NCBI GenBank assembly: GCA_033439685.1
Contig: JAUEDM010000001.1
Coordinates: forward strand, 620,001-684,000
Length of the DNA: 64,000 nt
Direction of reading: 5' to 3'
DNA from: Apodospora peruviana
Taxonomy: Eukaryota > Ascomycota > Sordariomycetes > Sordariales > Lasiosphaeriaceae
Below, piece by piece: positions 33,472 through 46,101 of the stretch; within the stretch, counting starts at the first letter, position 1, and every line of letters starts with the position of its first letter. The notes beneath the pieces were generated by a model that saw only the letters and a program-made list of their open reading frames with translations, made no database searches and was not told the DNA's origin. The position numbers were made by a program, and so were the translations under genes.

Positions 33472-36400
33472 TCATGACGCTGTTATCCATTTATTTTCCC
33501 AAACAAGACCCCTCAGCTTGTCCTTCTCGCCACTCTCCTCGCACATAGCCCTGAACATACCAAACTCTTCCCCGTTGGCGCCCTTCTTCTCCCACAGCTC
33601 CTTGGGCGTGCCGAACTCGGCCACCTGCCCATCACTCAAAACCAGAATCCGATCAAAGTCCGCAATCGTGCTTAGACGATGGGCAATCACGAGCAGCGTC
33701 GCGTCGGTAAACTCCTCGCGGATGCTACGCTGGATGAGAGCGTCGGTATGCATGTCCACGGCCGAGGTCGCTTCGTCGAGCACCATGACGCGTGGGCGGC
33801 TCACTATGGCGCGCGCGAGGCAGAGCAACTGACGTTGGCCTTGAGAGAGGTTGAGCCCGCCCTCGGAGATCTGCGAGTCGAGATCCTGGAAGACGTTGGT
33901 GTTCTTCGGTGTGATGGTTGGTGCTGAAGAGGTCGACGAGGACGGTTCTCCTCCTGCTGATGTTGTTGGCGTTGCGACGCCTGATGCTTGAGCCGACTGG
34001 GTGACTAGGTGCACGCGCTCAAGGCAGTCGCGAAGCTCTGCGTCGGTATGGTGGTCAAATGGGTCGAGGTTGCTGCGGATGGAGCCAGAGAAGAGGACAG
34101 GATCCTGTTCAGACGCGCAAGTTAGTTCGCATTCTTCCATGTCTGCGACCGCTGGTCTGTTGCTTACCTGCGGAATGATGGCCAAACGCGATCGGAGGTC
34201 GTGCAGCTTGATTTTGGATATGTCGAGGCCATCAATATAAACACTGCCTGACCGGGCTTCCAAGAATCGGAAGAGGGCGAGCGTCAAAGACGACTTGCCC
34301 GCACCAGTTCTGCCAACAACCCCGATCCGTTCGTTACTCTTGACGCTGAAGGTGAGTCCCTTCAGGACCGCAGGTAGGTCCGGAGCATAGCTGACGACGA
34401 GATCCTCGACTTCGATGCTGCCACCGGTAGGCCAGGCCGCAGGCGGGCTGCTGCCCTCCAATGACTCGGTGGGAAGCTCAGTGTACTGGACGTTGCGCAT
34501 TAGCATAGAGCGGACGAATTCTCATCACGTGTTAGCAGTAACTCACCTCGATAATGCGCTCCGCTGCGTTCATATTAAGTTCAACATTGGCATAGAAGCG
34601 AATAGTCCAGACCACACAGCTGGAGAATTCCAAGGCAAAAGCCAGCGCGAACCCGGCCAGTGCCGAGTCAATACCCGGCGTCTTGAGAATCAAGACGGAG
34701 ACAAACATGGCAAACAGCGAGCCCACCAGAGCCATTCTCCAGCCCATCCATCTGTTGAAGAGCCACAGATGCCAGGTGGTTGTCGTCCAGTTGTCAAGCT
34801 TGCGATACATGCGCTCAACATAGACCTGCGACTTGTCGAATCCGCGGATAGTGGCGACACCGCTTAGCGCGGAGCCGAACTGCTCAAACACCGGGGACTT
34901 GGCTGTACTCTCGAGCCGCTTCACCGGTCGGGCACCGCTCAGATACACGACGGCGTAGTAAAGGCAGGCGAGTAGCAGGAAAAAGGCCAAGAGAACAATA
35001 TACGGCGAGACGAAGAGGCCGGCCACGATGACACCCATCAAACTGAGCAGGGAGTTGGCACCGAAGCTAACCGAGTTAGCCAGCTGAGAGTCGACGATGT
35101 GGAAGTCGGCAGTGAATCGGTTCAGGATGCGGCCGACAGGGACCGTGTCGAGCCAGCGAATGGGCGTTCGCAGGATTGTAAAGTTCAGTTTCTCGAACAT
35201 CTTGCGACTCGCACGGATAGATCCGAAATAGATGTAGAGAAACTTGCATGTGCCAATGATCGAGGATATAACGGCCAGGGCGACATAGACTCCGAGGTAA
35301 AACCTGAGGCTATTGTGGGTCCATGACTCGATTTCTGGCGCAGTAGTGGTATGAATCGAGGTCTGCTGAATACCGAGAGCGTATGAATAGCCCAGCTCCC
35401 TCGAGGAGTTGAAGATATGTTGTTGACTGTGCATTCCTTGTTCTTCGTAATCGCCAGTCCATATCTTGAGCCACCATGATCGGCCTGTTCTGGATTAGCG
35501 TCCATGACCGGAGAATAAGGGGAAAGGGGTCAATGTACCAATGGCGAGTGTCTGCACAACTGTGAAAATAACAATAGCAAACCCCCAATACCACCATCCG
35601 CCACTATCGTGCAGGTAGGTAAGGTAAACATGCTTACGAACAGCTCCCTGTTCACGACTCTCCTCCTCGACAAATACCCGCGGGACAGCGGATTTGGATG
35701 CGACCTTCTTCAGTGGCTCGGCACCGGCGGCGTTCTCTCCATCAATGGAATCGTCGGAGTTGACCGCTGTGGCCGTTTCATCCGCTTCAATTTCTTCAGG
35801 CGCCTGTTCGTGACTCTTGATCTTCTGCAGTGTGCCTTCTTCACGCAACTCGGATAGGAGACCGGCGTTCAAGACACCACCGTCGCCGAGCTCGACCAGA
35901 TACTTCGTCTTGGGCTCACAAAGGGCAACATGGTGTGTAACTAGGATTCTTGTCCTTCCCGTGGCCAGCTCACCATTCAGACAATTCTCGAAGATGTAGC
36001 GTCCCACATGCGCATCGACGGCGCTGAAGATGTCGTCCAAAACAAGAATACCAGCGCGCGAGTACATGGCTCGCGCAAGCGTGACTCGCCATTTCTGGCC
36101 GCCACTCAAGTTGATACCATTTGCTCCAATCTCGGTGTTTTCGCCATCTGACAGCATCTCCAAGTCTTTCTTCAGGGCACAGACTTCGACAGTCTTGTTG
36201 TATCGTTCCTCGTCAAAGGGCAGCCCAAAGGTAATATTATCCCGTATGCTAGCGTTCTCGATCCAGGGGATCTGCGCCACATACGCGATTGACGAAGGTA
36301 TGATCCAGTTGTCCTTGTTGGCTTTGCTGTCGTGTCGTTCGGACAGAAGAGGGGGCCTAGGCACGTATATATCGCCTCCAAGAACATCGATCTCGCCCAG

Positions 36401-38469
36401 AATAGCGGCCAGCATCAGGCTCTTTCCGGTTCCCGTCTTTCCAGAGATGACTGATAGCTCATTCTTGGGGAAGGTAACACTGATGTTGCGCAAAACGAAT
36501 CTGTTTTCATCTTCAATTTTCTCGTCCGATGGCCAGGCAATAGTGGCATTGTCAAACGCCACCTCGTCCGAGTCCTTGGCTATCCTAGACACTTCCGGCG
36601 AGTCGAGGTATTCTTGCATACGCTTGACGGAAACCCAGGCATCTAGTAGGTCGGATGTAAGTTCTGGGACGACGGAAAGGGTAAGCTCGAGAGCCTTGAA
36701 GACACCAAGGCTGACAAACGCCACGGAGGGTGTCAGGGAACCCGTGATGCCCGCATAAACGGCAAGAGAGATAGCCGACAGCAATATCGGGCTTGTAATC
36801 CAGCAAGCAAACAGCAAGGTGTCCGCCATAAAGACATCCCAGACAGCTCCAAGCTCCCGTCCTCGAACCTCGCCGATCTTTTTCTCCCATTCGGGCTCTA
36901 GGGCTGAAAACTTGATCTGTCGGATTCCTTGCAGCGCTTCCGTGACCACTTCCATCTTCTCGTCTCTGAGCTTCATCAGGCGGTCCTGGGCCGCTGCGTA
37001 TTTCTTGGAGAAGTGGATGTTGATGGGCATAATGAACAACATGGAAGAGAACCCCGCCAATAGTGATTTCCAGCCCAAAAGGCTTGTCAGAAAGGCTATC
37101 GACACAGCAAGTTTAAAGAGACTTCCAGGAAATAGGTTTTGATAGCAGCAAAAGTCGGAAACTCTCTTTGCGTCAACTCCAATCAGGTTTACAGTGCTCT
37201 GCTTGCTCTTTTTGAGTTCCTCGCTGTCGTCTTCGTCCTCTGGAGTCTCCGGCTTGTCCGCAGCTGTCGATTCACCGACCGGTCCAGCTATTGTAGGCTC
37301 GGCAGACTCCTCAACATGGGTCTTCTTCTTGGACTTATCGGCGCCCTTGGCATCTTTCCGACGCATAGCCTTCTCGAAAATGAGGGCCGACAGTTGGGCT
37401 CGGACGGGGATGGTAAGCTCGGCCCATGACAGCCAGAAGACGTACGATTCCACCCACGACTGAGCAACGATGGCGACTCCAAGCCAGACCACCCAGATCC
37501 AGACGTCGAAACCGTAAGTGCTACTGACCCGGCGATGCTCGAGGATTCTCAGAAGCTGCAAGATGATCCACTGAGGGGTGAAGTTCAGAATGGAGGTGCA
37601 GAGCGTCAAGAACCACTGTAGGGCGAATGCTTTCTTGTGGGCCAGTATCACAGACAGCCAGAGACTGGTTTTGAAGTTACGCCGCTTCCAGTCCGCGACA
37701 GCATCCCTAGCCCGAGAGAAATGGTCCGGTCGGCTCAAGTCAGCCATGTCCAGGTCCTTCTTTTTGGCAGAAATGGCCAGGATATTGGATGGCCAACTGA
37801 AATTGAAGCGGCTGAATGCAGATACGGTGAACATCCTGTCAACCAACTCTCCCTCGTGGAACACATCTGGTCTTCTCGGGATAGAGAAGGCAGCGATTCC
37901 CAGACACACAGTCGAGCTGATCTCGACCAGGTGGAGGGTAAGCAGGGTCGTATCGTGCAGAATCGCCTCGGCATTCTTTGTGTCCCGAGCCAGATGGATA
38001 CCGGCGAGCACTATGGTGGACAGAAATGTGCATATACCGATTTTGTAGGCTTGGACTGAGCTCCTGCTCGCGGCTATGGCCACGGCCTGGAAGAGTAGCA
38101 GACCCTGAGAGGCAAATTTAGCGGACTTTGACGACACAATCTAAAAAGGGACTCAGAACTCACCCAAGCAGCTCCATTCAGACAGATGTTCAGAACAATG
38201 CCTTCGGAATTTTCTGACAATAATGCACGGGGGATGAAGACACCGCAGCCGAGCGCTACAAAGAAAAGAACGAGTGCTTTTTGCAACTTGGACGAGTACG
38301 CCTTGACCGACTCGGGTGTTGCCTTGCCGTCGGCATCTTCGTAAATAGGTGGTCTTGGTTCTTGTTTTCTGAGTCGCGCCAGGAGTGAAGACACAGCAGG
38401 GAGAGAAAGAAGACCGACGATGGCCAGTCCCGTGCTGGCTGCTGTAATCATCGATTCATTGCGCATCAT
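33472..38469 (-). CDS. ABCC/MRP-type multidrug ABC transporter
   Basis: A full-length exporter of about 1586 residues in five exons: 38469-38164, 38104-35539, 35484-34547, 34485-34168 and 34104-33472. An N-terminal membrane region precedes two TMD-NBD halves. NBD1 has Walker A GKTGTGKS, signature LSGGQ and Walker [15 protein letters not shown]2 has [14 protein letters not shown] and [11 protein letters not shown]. The Asp in NBD1 where a catalytic Glu is usual is the normal asymmetry of ABCC proteins. A charged linker, about 35650-35850, joins the halves. Intron 4 (34167-34105, 63 bp) has no in-frame stop and lies between IIPQ and DPVLFSG, whose junction is conserved. It probably acts at the vacuolar or plasma membrane on conjugates or drugs. 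Confidence 0.92.
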
Positions 38470-41400
38470 GGGCAGACAGCTGATGGTGTTGCTGCAGATC
38501 GTGTCTTGCCGCGATCACTCACTCGGCCGACTGACCGGATATAAGGGGCAGTTGCCCGAGGGGCACAAGTGGATGATATATTAACCCCTATGACGGTTGG
38601 CCGATGCTGGAAATGGTGTTGAATGGACTTGAGGCCCAATTGACCGTTATTTGACACAGCTAGCAACCAACTAGCTAACTAGCCGCTTGAGATAACTCCT
38701 GCCGGATATTTGTGAGTTAGGAAAAACAAGAAAAGAATAACAGGAAGGGAAGCGAGAGGTTGAGGGGGAGCCATGGCCTCTATCAGTGTCGATCCGATTA
38801 CCAATTGTGTAAGATAGCCCGGGATCCCAGACAGACCCTCAGTAACACCTCATAAAATGACAAAATAAAAACCTTACATATACAAGGCAGATCAAAGTCA
38901 AAAAGGGTTGACTCATGCGGTGAAGGGACACCGACGGAGAGCTCGTGTGGAGGCGGGCGGTATAGATTGCCCGGGGGTCAATTGCGCAGTACGGAATAGA
39001 CAGCAATTGAAAGGATCCGATTTGCTCCGCTGTGGTAAAGAAGTGTTGCGTCCACTGCAGTGCCCTGTGCCCCAGGGTCCCGGGTGCATTAGGCGACGTT
39101 GAGAAGGTCGAAGCTCGTCGTTCGTCTCTTTTATGCAGCTGCAGCAAGGCGGCACCAACAACTCTTCCTCTCCGTTTTATAGCGTGCGTGCCGGTCCACA
39201 CCCTCTCTCTCCCCAGTTTTCCGCTGCAGCGAAGTCGCAAGCGGCGGATGTAGTGCATATGGATTGGTGGGATGGACGTTGGAGGCGGGAGGAAGGCCGA
39301 CGATATGGAGCACAGGTCCCGTGCGTTGGTGGTTGGGTATCGCGCCTGTCATCGTCCACTCGCCCGTTGAAGACTTGCCAATCCACAAGACGTTGGCCAC
39401 TACGTATTCAAGGTGCCTTTGGCGCTGCCAGCTCGGACCAACACGCACCGCCCGCCACTCGGCAGGTGCCGCCGAGGGCGAACAGACGTCAAAGCTGCCA
39501 TGCCTGCCAAAGAAAGGGCCGCTCGGCACGGCACCCCTCGGTGATAACGGCGGAGCGTCGCGTATCCGCTCGAGGGACGGAACTAGGATCCGTGCCCCGG
39601 CTTGCGCCCTAGGTGTCGAGTATGAGCTACTCCGTACTGCCCCAACGGATGCGTGTTGTGCAGCAAGAAAAAAATGCCGAGAGTTGCCAAACACTTTTTG
39701 TTGCCTGGCAAGGATTCCGAAGCTCGTGGGATATCGCAATTGGGAATCCCGAAAAGGCGGTGGTGGTTTTCCATTGAATTGCTCACTCCAGGAAGGCACA
39801 CAGCGTTATCAGAACCCCGCCGTTTCACAGCAAATTGGTAGATTGCAGGTGTCAGTTGAGCTCCTTCCGCTTTCTGATATATCTCGATCTGTCGTCACGA
39901 TCGTGCGATTTGATTTCCGCCTGGCATAAAGAGCAAGTGGCGAGGCAGAAATATTGAATGCATCCAAGGCACCCACTTCAACATGGGGGTGCACCGCTAT
40001 CTTGGTAAAATCCGAGCAACATCGAAGAAGATGCCTAACAAGATTCATCTATTTTCTCCGCTACTCCTTGGCAAATGTTAGCCTTACGGGTTGTCATTTC
40101 AAAGAGTACATACTCCGTACGACCATGCACTGCTGCGCGGCAAGTCAGTCACGGCAACTGGTATCCGGCAAAGGAACTGCACACCTCGCACTCTACGTTC
40201 CAATTAGTGCTACCGCATTGGTCACGCCGATGGTGATGGCCACTTACACGCCTGTGGGGTGGGATGGGGAGGCTGAGAGGGTTGCGCGAGGTAGCAGTGA
40301 TAAGCACGGAGAGTATCGCTAGTCTATGACTCCCGAGCGAGAATGAATTTATCGTCATTCCATTTCATTGTCCTCACAGACCAAAGAGACTGAAGGTGAT
40401 GTAGAAGTATGCGTGGACAGCTCATTGTGGTCTGGATGGACTCGACGAAGTGTTAGATTCCCCCAAGCCCGGGCAATCTGCTATCGCCCGGCCGGCACGT
40501 TAAATCGTCTGGTCCAGGACAGCATCAAAATTGGAAACTCCCAGGTTATCATTGGCAGAAATTTCCCTCTAACTTATTGGGCGACAGAGATCGATTAACT
40601 CGGCTTCAAAGTTCTGACCACAGAACTGCCGACCGACAGGGCGACAAGTCACATCTCTCGGTCCAATGTTCAAGATAGATAGCTGGGGGATGGCACGTTG
40701 CGGAGGTGGCGCACTGCCGACGAATTGCGAGGTCACATTCGAGCCGGCGCCGACTTACCGACCGTTGAAAGTTGCGAGCCGCCTTCGCTCACCTCTAACC
40801 CTCACGATCCAGCGGACAGCGCAGTAGAAGAGCGGACAAGGACGAATACACCGACATCTCGGACGACTTGGCTCGCAAACAATGTTGATCGTAGGCAAGT
40901 TGGCACTGTATCATCGCGGTGAAGCTGTCCATGCAACCAGTAGCTGGGTAGGTAAAACGGACCAATACATACCATACCGCCTTCTTGAAGGACTGCAGTA
41001 TTCTGTGCTCAGACTCTGCCAGGAAACTCGCGTACTCACCAGCAAGACATCGTCGTCTCCGGGGACCGGCAACGACAAGTGAACGCATGAACAATGCGGG
41101 CGTGCGGCGTTCGGCGTTGCGCCCTGATGTTCAGTTTGGCCTCGAATCCGACTACGCTGTACCGGAGGAGAGCCCAGCAGCTCTGTCTAACGAATGATCA
41201 TCAGACTGCTGCATTGCCCATTGTAAGAGGTCAATTTGCCGGTCCAGAGTTTTTCGTGCAACGGATATGTTGAGAAGCTCAGAGGCACTACAGTACCTAG
41301 TGGTAGGTATTTCTGCATCGAGGCCCTGAGGAGGTACGCTAGTGATTAAATGCAGAGATCAAACCAAGGTCCGGGCACACTTTTAACCCGTAGCAGACCT

Positions 41401-42564
41401 CGGACTCGACTCCTCATGGCAAGCCACTGGCTTACAGAGGACTGCAATGCATGGTGTCGGTTGTCGAGGTCAGTCTGCCGAACATGAGGGTGCCGAACCT
41501 GGGAGAAAACCAGCGCCATTAGTGATGTCGTACGCTGTCTTATATCGGTTGAACACCAGCCTTTTTGCATCATGTTGTTGGCATGGATAGCGCTCTCTCA
41601 ACACGCAAGTCGTGGACTTCGTGCCAGCGCAGGCCCCAGGCTGGTACCACGGTGGAGATCAATACGCCGATGGGCTAACGTATTCTGTACGGCGTTGCAG
41701 TGCGGAATTACCCCTGGTAACCCGTAGCCAACATGTAATTCCCGTCATGCTGCCAGCCTGCTGCTTCCAGCTGCTCCTTGGTGGACTGTAACAAAGGACA
41801 TGTAACAGAAGGAGCGCCCAGGCGGCGGCCAACCAGGCGAAGGAGGCTTTTGACGGTTTGGAGGGGTTGAAATGGTGAGAAGTGAGCAAACAGCCAGACT
41901 CCCGCCAGGATCGGGGGAAACACTTCCCAGCTCTGATTGGTCAGCCCATGCTCGACACCAAAACGCGACATCCAGCGAGGGATCGTGGTGGAACCACCCA
42001 GGATCGGCTCCAAACTCCATTCCACTTCAACTCGCGACTTTATTCACTGGACTCGTGGACTTGCCGCTGAATGGCCCTGTATCCGTCCATATTGTACAGC
42101 TCATTGTCAAAGCAACGGAAACGCCGACCACCGCCGCAAACGATCTGTTCTCTCAAAAGCCACAGCAGTTGATCCTTTTTCCACTCTCTGCATGAGCTTG
42201 CACCGGGTCCTCTTTGATCATCCAATTCAATAGCTGACACGCTGCGGCCGGCTGCCACTCTATCTAAACCCGCGCAAGCTTCCGCCTGCAAGCTGATCAT
42301 CCGCGTCTGCACCACCATTCACTCACCGAACTCTGACATAACAACGACAAACTACCTTACTTTATAAGACTCGAAATCAAATCCAATTGACCTGATCTGG
42401 CATTCTCAACTCTCTTTTCCGGCTTTGCCCGCAGCGTGCTTGACGACTTCATAGGATTCCCGTCATCAGGCGACGCCCCGACTGCCGATTGAACCTGCTG
42501 CACGCAATCCAACCTCACTCTCGATGATAACCGTCTTGCAGCAACCCCCCGAAAAAGTGCCACA
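38470..42564. other. 4.1-kb stretch without a supportable gene
   Basis: The upstream regions of the ABC transporter gene (minus) and CAC2 (plus). Overlapping long frames occur at 39131-39929 on both strands, but they start only at GTG or TTG, carry no motif and mirror each other in a GC-rich segment. Composition is uniform. I see no tandem repeats and no transposon ends. It may hold a noncoding transcript or simply large promoters. Confidence 0.45.
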
Positions 42565-44993
42565 ATGAAGGCCACTCCGTTGATCATCAACTGGCACCAC
42601 GAAAATAATCCCTATCCGATCTACTCTGCCCATTTCGAACCGAACGGCAAGGGCCGACTTGCTACTGGTGCCGGTGACAACAATGTTCGGGTGCGTCCAA
42701 TACCCTCCCTGCCGACCCAACAGCTCCAGCTGACATCTGTACAATAGCTGTGGAAGATAGAAGAGGATGGCGAAGAGCGAAAGGTGGAATACTTGGCAAC
42801 GCTCGCAAAGCATACCCAAGCTGTGAATGTCGTTCGCTGGGCTCCTCGAGGTAAGCAATCCCCGCGAAAGCTCGAGAACGATCCAAGACACAGTTCCGTT
42901 TGCTAACTCTACCCCTTTCAGGCGAGCTCCTCGCATCTGCCGGCGATGACGGAAACGTGATATTATGGGTCCCTTCGGACCAGAAACACCACCATTCCAA
43001 CTTTGGATCCGAAGGCTTGGAAGACAAGGAGACATGGCGGACGAAGCACATGTGCCGGTCACTGGGCACTGAGATCTACGACCTCGCCTGGTCTCCCGAT
43101 GCCACATTTTTCATCATCGGCAGCATGGACAATATTGCACGGATATACAATGCTGGTACAGGTGGGTGAAGTTTTCGTCTTGCCGAGAGCAGAGCTCGAT
43201 ACTGACTTTCGTAAAGGAACTCTTGTGCGCCAGATTGCCGAGCATAGCCATTATGTCCAAGGCGTGGCGTGGGATCCTTTGAATGAGTTCATTGCAACGC
43301 AGTCATCGGACCGTTCGGTGCACGTCTACTCGCTGAAGACAAAGGATGGCCAGTATACTCTTACCAGCCATGACGATAAGCCGTCAAAGATTGCTAGTCA
43401 TATCAAGGCGGACTTGCCTCCCCGCCGCATATCCTCCAGTAGCCCCGCTCCACCTGATATGGGTTACCGGTCTGTTATTGGCGCAATCGATGCCATACCC
43501 AGTGTAGTGGCAGGCTCGCCAATCCCGTCTGCTCCTGGCACCCCAACCTCAATGGCATTGCCGATGAACCCACCGAGCGTCATTAGCCACAGCCGAAGGT
43601 CTTCTTTCTCTTCGAGACGCTCGGCCTCGCCGGCACCATCGATGCCTCTCCCTGCTGTCATGCCTATGGAGGCATCCCCCAAACCTCACCCAACGAGTAC
43701 CAGCATCGGCTCGAAGAATACCAGCCTTTACGCAAATGAGACGCTAACATCCTTCTTCCGAAGGCTGACCTTCACACCTGATGGCAGTCTTCTTCTCACT
43801 CCTGCCGGCCAGTATCAAACTCAACACCAGGTCGACGGCGCCAGACCTTCGTTGGAAATCATCAATACTGTCTACATCTATACAAGGGGGGGTATCAATA
43901 AGCCTCCCATTGCACATCTGCCCGGCCACAAGAAACCATCTGTGGCTGTGCGATGCTCACCGGCCATCTATACACTTCGACAATCTCCGCCTATAACAAA
44001 GCACATCACCATCGATACGTCATCCTCCGAGGAGGCCATACCATCACTTCCCGAGCCTCTTTCAAAGCCGTCGCCAGTGCCGTCAGTGATGGAACCACCA
44101 CCTCCACCTACGGTGACCGAAGGTCCTGCTTCGGCTTCAAAAAATCTAAGTTTGGAGACCACGGTGCAAACCCCCGGGCCGAAGACAACGTTTTCATTGC
44201 CTTACCGGATGGTCTATGCTGTGGCAACCCAGGACTCGGTACTGCTCTATGACACTCAACAACAGACTCCTATTTGCGTTGTCAGCAATCTACATTGTGC
44301 CACATTCACTGACCTGACCTGGTAAGAACCTTCTCCCTTTCAGCTTGCCTTGTTTTACGAGTAAAAAGCTAACTTCCATTCAGGTCAACTGATGGTCTGA
44401 CATTGTTGATTTCGTCTTCGGACGGCTTCTGCTCAACACTGTCGTTTTTGCCGGGTGAACTTGGACAGGTCTACATGGGTGAAGTTGGACCCCCGAGGCA
44501 TGCCTCGTCGGGAACAGCTGTATCTTCGACACAAAACACACCGGTTCCGACACCGACTTCGGTGTTCGCGCCTCCTTCGCCTTTCCCGAACGGTGGCCAC
44601 CGGCATCGAGATTCTACGAGCTCACTGACGGCGCCATCACCCCCGGCGGCTACCTTTGTCAACCCGCGTCCGGCATCACCGGCCCGATCCAACTCGGCTT
44701 CTTCGATTATCACCCAGGCGTCTGCTTCTCAGGGCGGTGTCATGACCAACCCACCGCTGATATCGGGTCAAGTCCCCAGCATAGCGGCCGCGAACTCGGG
44801 CAAAGTCACGGGTGTGCCGATGACCACACCGCCTGAGACACCCCAGAGCTCGGGCAATTTTGCAGGCAGCAAGCGGGATAACAGCGAGAGTGAGCGGGAG
44901 GATGGCGGCCCGTCGAAGAGGAGGCGGATTGCACCGATGGCAGTTGGGACGAACGGTTCAGGTAACGCCCCCGAGCAGCCGCCGAAGGCCTAG
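42565..44993 (+). CDS. CAC2: Chromatin assembly factor 1 subunit B (Cac2/p60), WD40
   Basis: A 727-residue nuclear WD40 protein of the CAF-1 complex, which deposits H3-H4 on newly replicated DNA. There are five exons: 42565-42690, 42748-42850, 42922-43161, 43217-44321 and 44384-44993. The N-terminus MKATPLIINWH and GRLATGAGDNNVRLWK is diagnostic of CAF-1 p60. Successive WD repeats include LLASAGDDGNVILW, FIIGSMDNIARIY and FIATQSSDRSVHVYSLK. A Ser/Pro-rich insert at about residues 215-300 separates the early and late blades. The long C-terminal tail is Ser/Pro/Thr-rich and carries a basic SKRRRIAP cluster. The splice joints all restore WD strands. HIR-type WD proteins are related but have a different N-terminus. 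Confidence 0.92.
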
Positions 44994-46101
44994 CGTGCCA
45001 AAGTGCCAACTCGGGGGCGGGGCGGTTCCCGTTCAGCCAAAGGTGTAATGTAAGTTTTGTACCAACGAGGGGCGCAGCAATGGCGTTTGTGATAATTGGG
45101 CCAGGAAACTGTGAGCACGGCAGTGGTACTGGGACTGGAATGGTGTTGGGAATTCTATTGGGTTTCTTTTGCGAGTGCCGGAGCATCACCGTCGTTTATT
45201 TTGTTCGGGATTCGCTGGCATACGATAGGTAAGTCGGATGGACAGACAGACAGACAGGCTATCTTTTGCATTGGGTCGGTGTTTTGGCATGGATGATAAG
45301 TCAGATGGTAGAGCCGGATTTTGTTTGCATCGACCTTACTCTCTACCCTGTCGGATGGCAGGGGAGATCGAGTCGACTGCCCATCATCTTCATGGTACGA
45401 GGTGAACAAGGCATACCTTCCATGTTACTCTACTCGTTTTGCTGTTTTATTAGCGGAGTTCACGACTTGGGATTGTACGTGAGCTGGCAATAGCCACCTA
45501 AGTACCTAGTCTGTAAATCGTTTCTTTATTTCCGAGTTTGTTCAACAGTTAGCTAAAGTACTTATTACGTAGTAAGATCTTGGCTCTTGTTGATCTAGTT
45601 CTAGCTCACGTCGGTTCTCAATGTCTGATGTACACCGGCCGGCTTCGGGCGGCTTTACCGGGAGGGGTCGGTCCATGTGACCCGAATCCTTGACCGATCC
45701 AATGCATCCCTTTGAGGTTTGAACCCGTCCGGAAGGGATGATAAGGCAAGCAGCTTCCGGGACCCGACTCACACCGCTAATATGGATCGGAATATAGGTC
45801 ATTGATAAGGTAAATACCCCGGAGTTCTTACTTATCCCGAGTGCGGGGGAAACAGCTCATCAAGGTGCCTGACCTGACCGTCGCTTGCACCCACCTGGTC
45901 TATTACTACCTACCTGCAACTGTTGTATGGCGCCCACTCATTCCTGCGCTGCGATACCCTCTTGAGTTGGTGATACCGAGGCACGGTGATAGCTTCACGA
46001 CAAGACGGAAAACAAAAACCTCCGAGTACACACACCACCACATAGACACGCAACACATAAAGAGTACGGTCAACTCGGGTTGAGGGCCGCAGCTAGAGAA
46101 G
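44994..46101. other. Intergenic stretch, no gene seen
   Basis: 3' flank of CAC2 and 5' flank of the amidase gene. It contains a short GACAGACAGACAGA run near 45240. TACCTA-type motifs lie near 45500 and 45905. Confidence 0.5.

Noticed and set aside
38141..38163. A 23-bp first intron in the ABC transporter (acceptor TTTTTAG)
   Set aside because: Too short for splicing. The acceptor at CTCTCAG (38105) gives a normal 59-bp intron and the same frame.
39131..39929. Overlapping 220-codon frames on both strands
   Set aside because: They begin only at GTG or TTG, mirror each other in a GC-rich segment, and have no motif, splice pattern or natural hydrophobicity profile.
45690..45740. tRNA-like GGTTCAAAC box on the minus strand
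   Set aside because: No matching A box, acceptor stem or anticodon arm could be found around it. A similar B-box look-alike near 18382 fails for the same reason.
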